Positions 33,899-40,821 of a stretch of DNA of 40,821 nt are shown here, in pieces. The DNA is taken from assembly GCA_044425575.1 (NCBI GenBank), contig JAWXVE010000013.1, forward strand, positions 1 through 40,821, read 5' to 3'. Positions within the stretch are counted from its first letter, which is position 1. Every line of letters begins with the position of its first letter. The position numbers were made by a program, and so were the translations under genes. Under the pieces are notes generated by a model. The model was not told the DNA's origin. It saw nothing but the letters and a program-made list of their open reading frames with translations, and searched no databases. The stretch comes from JAWXVE01 sp044425575 (GTDB taxonomy: Bacteria > Bacillota > Clostridia > Lachnospirales > Lachnospiraceae).

Positions 33899-34000
33899 GA
33901 GGTGTTTGATTATTAATACTCTGGGAAAAGGGTGTATATTTCATTAATAGACAGAAGCGTGTTCCGTAGAATTATGAGAAACAACAAGGAGTGGCATAAG

Positions 34001-35050
34001 ATGAAAGTTAAGAAAGAGGTAATTGCTCAGTTAGAGAAGTGTTATTCAATAGCTCCGCTTCATTATAATGGCATAGAGCATCTATTGGTTGCAGCAGAAA
34101 AAACTGATAAATGCATATTGTTTGATTACGATGGTAAATATGTGGATACTGTATGGGAAGAGCCAGGGGGAGCTATGAGCATGGTACAAGTTCCTGACAG
34201 TAATGGACAATTTTTATCTACGCACCAATTTTATTCTCCAAACGATTCGAAGAATGCGAAGATAGTAATTGTAACTCCAATACGTATGGGAGAATGGGAG
34301 GTTAGAACCTTAGTTGACTTACCGCATGTACATAGATTTGATATCTTAAGAAGTGAGGCTACCAATTATTTAATTGCATGCACCTTAAAATCAGGTCATG
34401 AATACAAAGATGATTGGACAAGCCATGGAAAGGTATATGTAGCACAGTTGCCGAATGATTTAAGTGAATTCCACGAGGATAATCAATTGGCATTGACAGT
34501 GATACAAGAGAATTTATTGAAAAATCATGGATATTATCAAGTGTTAGAAGGAAACCAAGAAACATCGGTAATTTCATCTGAAACTGGTGTCCATCAAGTT
34601 GTTCCACCAACCACATTGGATGGGAAATGGATGATAAAAGAATTGATTAAGGAGCCTACAAGTGATGCAGTTTTAATGGATTTAGATGGAGACGGTCAAA
34701 AAGAACTTATTACTATAGCCCCATTTCACGGTTCTCGAATCGTCATTTATAAGAATAAAGATGGAACGTTTGTAAAAGAATATGAGTATGAACAAGAACT
34801 AGAATTCTTACATGCAATTTATGCAGTTCGTTTTGGCAGTCGTAATGCAGTTGTTATAGGACATAGAGAGGGAAAACGAAACCTCATGGTATTTACATAT
34901 AACAAAGAGCAGAATCAATATGAAGCAGAAATAATTGATTCTGGATGTGGGCCTGCTAATGTATTTTGTTATTGTCATAAGGGGCAAGACAAAATGATTG
35001 CAACGAATCGAGAGATTAATGAAGTTGCCATGTATACAATAGAATGCTAG
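34001..35050 (+). CDS. Cytoplasmic FG-GAP/VCBS-like beta-propeller protein, unknown role
   Basis: A 349-aa protein without signal peptide, starting at ATG 34001 nine bases after AAGGAG. Its blade-like repeats include HLLVAAEKTDKCILFDYDG, VLMDLDGDGQKELITI with the calcium-type loop DLDGDG (227-232), IVIYKNKDGTF and RNAVVIGHREG. FG-GAP-type propellers are usually extracellular, so a cytoplasmic one inside a sugar operon is unusual. It may be an enzyme on a sugar lactone or keto sugar: lactonases and aldos-2-ulose dehydratases are propeller folds. It could also be structural. I cannot assign a reaction. Confidence 0.65.
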   Translation: MKVKKEVIAQLEKCYSIAPLHYNGIEHLLVAAEKTDKCILFDYDGKYVDTVWEEPGGAMSMVQVPDSNGQFLSTHQFYSPNDSKNAKIVIVTPIRMGEWEVRTLVDLPHVHRFDILRSEATNYLIACTLKSGHEYKDDWTSHGKVYVAQLPNDLSEFHEDNQLALTVIQENLLKNHGYYQVLEGNQETSVISSETGVHQVVPPTTLDGKWMIKELIKEPTSDAVLMDLDGDGQKELITIAPFHGSRIVIYKNKDGTFVKEYEYEQELEFLHAIYAVRFGSRNAVVIGHREGKRNLMVFTYNKEQNQYEAEIIDSGCGPANVFCYCHKGQDKMIATNREINEVAMYTIEC

Positions 35051-35059
35051 TAATAAAAC

Positions 35060-35122
35060 ACAGGTAGAGGATGTTTCGCTACTTGTCTCACCATAGGGTT
35101 ATAGATTGCCTGTATCAATCTA
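35060..35122 (+). other. Two hairpins in the intercistronic gap before ulaE
   Basis: ACAGGTAG (35060-35067) pairs with CTACTTGT (35079-35086), and TAGATTG (35102-35108) pairs perfectly with CAATCTA (35116-35122). Neither has a T run, so they are more likely mRNA processing or stability elements than terminators. Confidence 0.35.
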
Positions 35123-35179
35123 AATATAAGTATAAGGACGGTGGTGTTTGGCATCTATAAAACATCACATAGGGAAGTT

Positions 35180-36025
35180 ATGGGGAAAGAATATACAATA
35201 GGGTTGTATGAAAAAGCAATGCCGAAAGATTTAACATGGGCAGAAAAATTGCAAATCGCCAAGGAAGTTGGCTACGATTTTATGGAGCTTAGTATCGATG
35301 AATCAGAAGAAAAGATTGAGCGAATCTATATGTCCAAAGAAGCGCGCTTCAATCTGGTTCAGTGTATGTATGAAGTTGGCTTGCCAATTGGAACGATGTG
35401 TGTGAGTGCATTGACAAAATATTCGCTTGGCAATGAGGATGAAGCGCTGTGTGGTCGAGGAATGGAAATAGCACAAAAAGCCATTGAATTGGCAGCAGAT
35501 TTAGGGGTTAGAATCGTGATGATACCTGGGTATGATGTGTATTATGGCGAATCTACGGCGAGCACACAAGCCAGATACCTTGAAAATCTAAGGAATATTG
35601 CGATGGTAGCAGCGAAATATGGGGTTCTAGTAGAATTAGAAACCATGGAAAATAGTTTTATGAATACTGTCTGGAAAGCCATGTATTATGTAAAGCAAAT
35701 AAACTCTTTGTATTTAGGAATTTACCCGGATGTTGGTAATGTTAAAAATGCTGCTGTGTTACTTGGGCATGATGAATATAAGGACTTATATTCAGGAATG
35801 GGGCATATATCTTCTATTCATCTAAAAGAAACTGTTCCAGGGAAATTCAGAGAAATTGAATATGGAACTGGGCATGTTGATTTTGAACGAGTGATTCAGA
35901 CAGCGTGGAGTATAGGTGTGAGAAAATACGTCACTGAATTTTGGTATACAGGGAATGAGAATTGGCGAGAAATGATGAAAAAAGCATATAATATGGCGGA
36001 TGAAATTTTAGAAAGGCAACAATAA
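35180..36025 (+). CDS. ulaE: L-xylulose/L-ribulose-5-phosphate 3-epimerase (UlaE/SgbU type)
   Basis: A 281-aa TIM-barrel epimerase interconverting L-xylulose 5-phosphate and L-ribulose 5-phosphate. It matches E. coli UlaE in IGLYEKAMPKDLTWAEKL, GYDFMELSIDES, GMEIAQKAIELAADLGVR, GYDVYYGES, YPDVGN, the active-site region HLKETVPGKFREIEYGTGHVDFER and EFWYTGNE. ATG 35180 places seven residues before the GLYEKA motif, as in E. coli (284 aa); a GTG at 35141 with AAGGA upstream would add 13 residues and remains possible. Confidence 0.9.
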   Translation: MGKEYTIGLYEKAMPKDLTWAEKLQIAKEVGYDFMELSIDESEEKIERIYMSKEARFNLVQCMYEVGLPIGTMCVSALTKYSLGNEDEALCGRGMEIAQKAIELAADLGVRIVMIPGYDVYYGESTASTQARYLENLRNIAMVAAKYGVLVELETMENSFMNTVWKAMYYVKQINSLYLGIYPDVGNVKNAAVLLGHDEYKDLYSGMGHISSIHLKETVPGKFREIEYGTGHVDFERVIQTAWSIGVRKYVTEFWYTGNENWREMMKKAYNMADEILERQQ

Positions 36026-36147
36026 ATGTTATGATTAAATACATACATCAAGCATTTGGCTAATAGAAAGCATAAAAATGGAATGGCAAGAAAATAGGAG
36101 TAAGAAGAATAAAGTTGTTGTATTCTAAGAAAGGTATGGGTATTAAT

Positions 36148-36840
36148 ATGTTGGAAGAATTGAAAGCAAAAGTCTACGAAGCTAACATGAAGTTGAATGA
36201 ATATGGATTAGTCACATTCACTTGGGGAAACGTTAGTGGAATAAATCGGGAAAAGAAGTATTTTGCAATTAAGCCTAGTGGTATTCCTTATGAGAAATTA
36301 AAAGCTGAGGATATGGTGCTTGTAGATTTAGAAGGAAATATTATAGAGGGACAATACAATCCGTCATCTGATACAGATACTCATATCGAATTATATAAGG
36401 CGTTTCCGAAGATTGGGGGAGTAGTACATACACATTCATCATGGGCAACAAGTTGGGCACAATCAGGGAGGGCAATTCCTTGTTATGGAACAACACATGC
36501 CGACTATATGTATGGTGAGATTCCTTGTGTTCGTAACTTAACAGAAGAAGAAATCAACGATGCATATGAGAAAAATACGGGACTTTTAATAGTAGACTAC
36601 TTTAAGGGTAAAGATTATAATGCAATGCCGGGAGTATTGTGTAAGAATCATGGACCGTTTACTTGGGGGAAAGATGCAAATGATGCAGTACACAATGCGG
36701 TAGTGCTTGAGGAGGTGGCTAAAATGGCGGCAAGATGTGAAATGATTAAACCACATGTACAAGCAGCTCCCCAAGAGTTGCAAGATAAGCATTATTATAG
36801 AAAACATGGTAAGAATGCATATTATGGTCAAGCGAAGTAG
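36148..36840 (+). CDS. ulaF: L-ribulose-5-phosphate 4-epimerase (UlaF/SgbE/AraD type)
   Basis: A class II aldolase-fold zinc epimerase giving D-xylulose 5-phosphate for the pentose phosphate pathway. Landmarks are EYGLVTFTWGNVSG, IKPSGIPY, SSDTDTHIELY, the metal histidines in VVHTHSSWATSWAQ, GTTHADYMYG, HGPFTWGKDANDAVHNAVVLEEVAKMA and the C-terminal RKHGKNAYYGQ. ATG 36148 matches the E. coli UlaF start (230 aa against 228); ATG 36136 and TTG 36115, which has AGGAG further upstream, are alternatives. Last gene of the island, before a terminator. Confidence 0.92.
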   Translation: MLEELKAKVYEANMKLNEYGLVTFTWGNVSGINREKKYFAIKPSGIPYEKLKAEDMVLVDLEGNIIEGQYNPSSDTDTHIELYKAFPKIGGVVHTHSSWATSWAQSGRAIPCYGTTHADYMYGEIPCVRNLTEEEINDAYEKNTGLLIVDYFKGKDYNAMPGVLCKNHGPFTWGKDANDAVHNAVVLEEVAKMAARCEMIKPHVQAAPQELQDKHYYRKHGKNAYYGQAK

Positions 36841-36889
36841 CGAAGAAAATCAGTTAAGTTGTATCATATGTTATCATATCTATACGGTG

Positions 36890-36939
36890 TGCTTTTAGAT
36901 CAAGCAATTGCAATTGTTGCTTGGTGTAAAGGCATTTTT
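36890..36939 (+). terminator. Intrinsic terminator closing the sugar island
   Basis: TGCTTTTA (36890-36897) pairs with TAAAGGCA (36927-36934), and inside it CAAGCAA (36901-36907) with TTGCTTG (36917-36923); five T follow. Confidence 0.8.
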
Positions 36940-37050
36940 AGATTTGATACCTGAACCATTATATAGGGAATGGAAAATTTCAATGATTTTCTAAAATACT
37001 ACTATGCGAAGTACTATATCTTTGTTATAATGTTCGTGGTATGAAATTAT

Positions 37051-37078
37051 TTTACATGGAATTTACACAAAATTTTCT
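37051..37078 (+). promoter_or_regulatory. PHO-box-like direct repeat before the Na/Pi transporter gene
   Basis: TTTACA at 37051-37056 and 37062-37067 has an 11-bp period, with a degenerate TTTTCT in register at 37073-37078. PhoP of B. subtilis binds TTAACA-like repeats with this spacing. The gene encodes a phosphate-transporter-like protein followed by a PhoB/PhoR-like pair, which fits. A TATAAT lies upstream at about 37025-37030. Confidence 0.5.
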
Positions 37079-37137
37079 TAAATATGTTAAAATGAAGCGA
37101 ATAACAAGCAAAATAAAGCACTTACAATGGAGATGAT

Positions 37138-38802
37138 ATGAACTTAGAAGACTTAGAGATGATCTTTACGTTCCTTGGTGGACTTGGTATGTTCCTATAT
37201 GGAATGCACATTATGGCAGATGGATTGCAGAAATCAGCAGGTTCTAAGCTAAAAGACTTAATGGGGCTATTAACCAAAAATCGATTAGTAGCAGTGACGG
37301 TGGGAGCTTTTATTACTGCCATTATTCAGAGTAGTTCTGCTACCACGGTTATGGTGGTGGGATTTGTTAATGCAGGAATGATGAACTTAACCCAAGCAGT
37401 GGGGGTGATTATGGGTGCCAATATTGGTACGACCATTACCGCTTGGATTGTATCTGCTAATGAATGGATGGGTGTGTTGAAGCCGGAATTTTTCGCACCT
37501 GTTTTGTTGGGGATTGGAGCATTTACTCTACTATTTGCCAAGAGTGAGAATAAGAAGAAAGTAGGAGAAGTCTTAGTAGGATTTGGTATTCTGTTCATTG
37601 GATTATCGTTTATGTCAGATGCTATTAAGCCATATAGAGAGTCTCAGCTATTTATTGATGCATTTGCAATCCTAGGGAAAAATCCAATCCTTGCAGTGCT
37701 TGCTGGTGCAATTGTAACGGCAGTCATTCAAAGCTCATCTGCTTCCGTTGGAATATTGCAGACACTTGCTGCCAATGGAGTAGTGAACTGGAGCTCTGCA
37801 GTATTTATTACACTAGGACAAAATATTGGTACTTGTGTCACCGCACTATTATCTAGTATGGGTGCTGGTAAGAATGCAAGAAGAGCATCCATTATCCATT
37901 TACTGTTTAACACCATTGGTACGGTAGCGGTAGGTATTATCATGTACATTGTCTTTAAAGTCAATTCTACTTGGGCATTGCAAGATATTAATAGTGTACA
38001 GATCTCACTATTCCACACGGCGTTTAATGTATCTGTAACGGTGGCAATGTTTCCATTTGCCAATGTGCTAGTATCTATTTCTAAGAAGTTGATTCCTGAC
38101 ACGAAGGAAGAAGCGGAAAAAGAGTTACAGCAAGGACGAACAGAGGAAATGGAACGAAGACTCGACCGCAGAATTTTACAAAACCCTGCTTTTGCCATTG
38201 AAACGGCCAATCGAGAAGTCTTTACCATGATGCAACTAGCAGTGGATAATACGCGACTAGCATTACAAGCAATTGAGAGCAAAGACTCCAACTTTTCTGA
38301 TACAGTGTTAGAGAGTGAGTTAATTGTCAATCAATATGAGAAGCTGATTACGACGTTCTTAGTGGAAGTGGATGCCCTGTCCCTAACGGAAGCACAACAT
38401 GAAAGTGTGAAGAATCTCTTCTATACTATAAGTGATGCAGAACGAATTGGCGATTATGCAGAGCACATTGTAAAGCTTTCCATTACGAAGAGATTGGACA
38501 AGATAGAATTTTCCAATAAGGGAAATAAGGATTTAGAGAAGATTTCAGTAGAGACCTTAAAGATTCTAGATTTAATGTTAAGAGACTTTGATTGTAAAAC
38601 ATTTGAAACAGTTAAAATGGCGGAGCAATTGGAAGATTCCATCGATTGCATGGAAGAAGAATTGCGCGCAAAACATATTCAGAGGTTATCAAAAGGAAAA
38701 TGTACTCCAGCAAGTGGTGTGATCTTCTTAGATGTAATTAGTAACTTAGAACGAATTGCAGACCATGCCAACAATATTGTGGGTTATGTGGAGTCGGAAT
38801 AA
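37138..38802 (+). CDS. Na/Pi cotransporter family protein with C-terminal PhoU-like domain
   Basis: A 554-aa membrane protein of the NptA/YjbB type. Two inverted transporter repeats carry the QSSSATT motif (64-70) and its partner QSSSAS (198-203), each followed by an N-I-G-T segment (GANIGTT; GQNIGTC). Residues about 350-550 are a helical PhoU-like domain with DAERIGDYAEHIVK and NLERIADHANNIVG. Relatives take up or export phosphate with sodium. The response regulator gene begins 15 bases downstream, so transporter and two-component system form one operon. Confidence 0.92.
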   Translation: MNLEDLEMIFTFLGGLGMFLYGMHIMADGLQKSAGSKLKDLMGLLTKNRLVAVTVGAFITAIIQSSSATTVMVVGFVNAGMMNLTQAVGVIMGANIGTTITAWIVSANEWMGVLKPEFFAPVLLGIGAFTLLFAKSENKKKVGEVLVGFGILFIGLSFMSDAIKPYRESQLFIDAFAILGKNPILAVLAGAIVTAVIQSSSASVGILQTLAANGVVNWSSAVFITLGQNIGTCVTALLSSMGAGKNARRASIIHLLFNTIGTVAVGIIMYIVFKVNSTWALQDINSVQISLFHTAFNVSVTVAMFPFANVLVSISKKLIPDTKEEAEKELQQGRTEEMERRLDRRILQNPAFAIETANREVFTMMQLAVDNTRLALQAIESKDSNFSDTVLESELIVNQYEKLITTFLVEVDALSLTEAQHESVKNLFYTISDAERIGDYAEHIVKLSITKRLDKIEFSNKGNKDLEKISVETLKILDLMLRDFDCKTFETVKMAEQLEDSIDCMEEELRAKHIQRLSKGKCTPASGVIFLDVISNLERIADHANNIVGYVESE

Positions 38803-38817
38803 ATAGGAGTGTAGCAG

Positions 38818-39504
38818 ATGCAGAAAGTATTTGTCATAGAAGATGACGAGAACATTCGGAATCTAGTAAAAGTGGCACTAGAAGGATATGGATATCTTGT
38901 GTGCCCATTTGAAAATGCCGAGGATGCACTGGCTGTCATAGAAGAAGAAGCGCCAGATTTGGCGGTATTTGATTGGATGTTACCAGGTATGGATGGAATT
39001 GCTGCCATTGGTCAGATACGGAAGATGAATACCATTAAGGACATACCGTTGGTCATTCTAACGGCAAAAGATAAAGAATATGATAAGGTGATTGGCCTAG
39101 ACGGTGGTGCAGATGACTACATTACAAAACCTTTTGGAGTATTAGAATTCTCCGCAAGAATTCGTGCATTATTACGACGTGCTAGTGAAGTTCAGGTAAA
39201 GGCTAGAAAAGTTGTTACCTTTGGGAAAATATCAGTTGATACTGCTATTCGTGAGGTGCGAGTAGAGGGACGTCTGGTTACTTTAACGTTTAAAGAATAT
39301 GAATTGCTACTATATTTAATGGAACAGCAGGAACGTGTAGTAGAGCGAGAAGAATTGTTAAATGAATTATGGGGATACCATGCAGAAATTGAAACGAGGA
39401 CATTAGATATTCATATTCGTACCCTAAGGCAAAAGCTAGGTGCAGTAGGAGCCGCGTATATTAAAACGGTGCGAAGTGTGGGGTATCGATTCTATGTGGA
39501 ATAA
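38818..39504 (+). CDS. OmpR/PhoB-family response regulator
   Basis: A 228-aa regulator with receiver domain (VFVIEDDENI; phospho-acceptor Asp52 in AVFDWMLPGMDG; switch residue in VILTAKD; Lys in YITKPF) and a winged-helix DNA-binding domain from about residue 130 (TFKEYELLLYLMEQ; RTLDIHIRTLRQKLG; KTVRSVGYRF). Close in style to PhoB/PhoP. Preceded by AGGAGTG and followed by the kinase gene after 26 bases. Phosphate control is inferred from the transporter gene and the PHO-box-like repeat. Confidence 0.92.
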   Translation: MQKVFVIEDDENIRNLVKVALEGYGYLVCPFENAEDALAVIEEEAPDLAVFDWMLPGMDGIAAIGQIRKMNTIKDIPLVILTAKDKEYDKVIGLDGGADDYITKPFGVLEFSARIRALLRRASEVQVKARKVVTFGKISVDTAIREVRVEGRLVTLTFKEYELLLYLMEQQERVVEREELLNELWGYHAEIETRTLDIHIRTLRQKLGAVGAAYIKTVRSVGYRFYVE

Positions 39505-39530
39505 ATAATAAGAAGTGTGTGGTATCATAA

Positions 39531-40821
39531 ATGAAAAAAGTATTAATCGCACGATTTGCGGTGATTTTAGTGGTAATGTTAATCTGTAATAGTATGATTG
39601 CCTATATGCTATCAGCGAATCAATTACTAAATGCAAGTATTGATAATCTAACCAATATGGTGGACGTAGTAAACTATACGGTAGATTACGATGGTGACTT
39701 ACAAAGTGGTATTGATCAGCTGCAAGAGCAAATTGGGGAACAGCAGATTCGCATTACCATTATTAATAGTGATGGGGATGTGTTAGCTGATACAGATGCA
39801 GAGGAAAGCACTCTTGAAAACCATGGAAACAGAGAAGAAGTCATTACAGCATTTGCAGAAGGAAGTGGTTATGCCACACGTTATTCGGACACCTTAGATC
39901 AAGATATGTTGTATGTGGCTAAATATATACCAAGTCAAGATGTTGTGGTGCGTATTTCAGTGGAACATACAGGGTTAGAGGAATATATGAAAGTATTTTT
40001 CCCAATTCTTCTCATTACCATTTTGGTTTCCATGATGGTAGCCTTAGTAGTGGCAACTACTTACGCCAATAGTATTACGAAACCCTTAGACACAATTGTG
40101 AAACATATGCAAGCCATTCAAAATAATGAGTTTCATTTTGAAATATCGAAGTATCGATATGAGGAATTAAATATTATTTCGGATACTACAGTTAGCCTTA
40201 CTTCTGATATTCGACGGTACATTAAGAAGCGAGAATTAGAAAAACGAATCCGGCAAGAATTTTTCTCCAATGCTTCCCATGAATTAAAGACTCCTATTAC
40301 ATCTATACGAGGGTATGCAGAATTAATAGATAGTGGACTTGTCACGGATGTAGCGGGGGTTAAAGACTGTACAGGGCGTATCTTAACAGAAACAGAACAT
40401 ATGACTACGCTCATTAATGATATTCTCATGATTTCAAGATTAGAAGCGAATGAAGTAAAAGTGGATTTGACAAGAGTTCGTATTGCACCTATTATCCAAG
40501 ATGTACTAGATACACTCAAACCACAGGCAATGGAACAGGAAGTGGTGGTACATAGTGAGTGTGAACCAATTAGCATTTATGCCAATCATAAGCAGATGGT
40601 GGAATTATTATCCAATCTAATTAGCAATGGAGTAAAGTATAATCGACCAGGTGGTCATGTATGGATTAAGGTATACCAACATAGAAATCATATATACATA
40701 CAGGTCAAAGACGATGGAATGGGAATTACGCAACAAGACCGAAAGAGAATCTTCGAACGATTTTATTGTGTGGATAAGGGAAGAAGTAAGAAAATGGGGG
40801 GGGACTGGACTGGGTCTTTCC
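39531..40821 (+). CDS. PhoR-like sensor histidine kinase, partial, frameshift at the end
   Basis: The gene runs off the window. Visible parts: first membrane helix (about residues 5-28), an extracellular sensor region (about 30-152), second helix (about 153-175), HAMP linker, the HisKA box FFSNASHELKTPITSIRGY with phospho-acceptor His250, the N box NLISNGVKYN, and DDGMGI of the ATPase domain. The expected G2 box GGTGLGLS is reached only by changing frame: a run of eight G (40796-40803) has one G too many for the frame. This is a frameshift, a phase-variable tract or a sequencing error near a contig end. ATG 39531 is 26 bases after the regulator stop. Confidence 0.88.
   Translation, partial: MKKVLIARFAVILVVMLICNSMIAYMLSANQLLNASIDNLTNMVDVVNYTVDYDGDLQSGIDQLQEQIGEQQIRITIINSDGDVLADTDAEESTLENHGNREEVITAFAEGSGYATRYSDTLDQDMLYVAKYIPSQDVVVRISVEHTGLEEYMKVFFPILLITILVSMMVALVVATTYANSITKPLDTIVKHMQAIQNNEFHFEISKYRYEELNIISDTTVSLTSDIRRYIKKRELEKRIRQEFFSNASHELKTPITSIRGYAELIDSGLVTDVAGVKDCTGRILTETEHMTTLINDILMISRLEANEVKVDLTRVRIAPIIQDVLDTLKPQAMEQEVVVHSECEPISIYANHKQMVELLSNLISNGVKYNRPGGHVWIKVYQHRNHIYIQVKDDGMGITQQDRKRIFERFYCVDKGRSKKMGGDWTGSF

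Noticed and set aside
1..40821. CRISPR array, IS element, prophage or tRNA genes
   Set aside because: No regularly spaced repeats, transposase or integrase motifs, terminal repeats or tRNA-like cloverleaf sequences were seen on reading through the window.

Overview
The window is low-GC DNA that reads like an anaerobic, spore-forming Firmicute, most likely a clostridium of the Lachnospiraceae type. The signs are AT-rich codons, strong GGAGG ribosome binding sites with some TTG/GTG starts, pyruvate formate-lyase, MecA, a CwlD-type amidase, a YaaH/SleL-like GH18 enzyme, DUF4358 and DUF1858 proteins and a GEMM-like riboswitch. No tRNA, rRNA, IS element, prophage or CRISPR array was seen.

Layout. 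1-3.6 kb: tail of a 2-hydroxyacyl-CoA dehydratase activator; a minus-strand pyruvate formate-lyase operon in which the enzyme is naturally split (679-aa catalytic chain, a 69-aa glycyl-radical-domain-like protein, an 80-aa protein carrying the glycyl radical loop); a divergent DUF1858 gene. 3.6-12 kb: mecA; a long structured leader with two tiny ORFs before a 66-aa unknown gene; a membrane-anchored GH18/SH3 enzyme; a DEAD-box helicase; a lipoprotein; an MBOAT/DHHW O-acetylation pair. 12-21.4 kb: a Gfo/Idh/MocA oxidoreductase; a large secreted chitinase with two GH18 domains and three chitin-binding modules behind a consensus promoter and a probable c-di-GMP-I riboswitch; cwlD; an aminotransferase; uppP; phoU.

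21.5-36.9 kb is a sugar-catabolic island: an oxidoreductase with an altered active-site motif, a SorC-family regulator, a GH31 glycosidase, an ABC sugar importer without its ATPase, an FGGY kinase, a second GH31 enzyme, UlaG, a cytoplasmic FG-GAP-like protein, UlaE and UlaF. Two promoters in it carry the same tandem ATGTGCAA operator. The logical reading is import of an alpha-glycoside, cleavage by GH31 enzymes, phosphorylation by the FGGY kinase, lactone opening by UlaG, and entry to the pentose phosphate pathway through UlaE and UlaF. This is an ascorbate-type pathway with ABC import and a kinase in place of the UlaABC phosphotransferase system, and without a visible UlaD. 37-40.8 kb: a Na/Pi cotransporter with a PHO-box-like repeat, then a PhoB/PhoR-like two-component pair; the kinase reading frame shifts in a G8 run just before the window ends.

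The best candidates for new biology are the split pyruvate formate-lyase with its extra small subunit, the non-PTS ula/GH31 island with its shared operator, the leader with small ORFs before the 66-aa gene, and the c-di-GMP-controlled dual chitinase.
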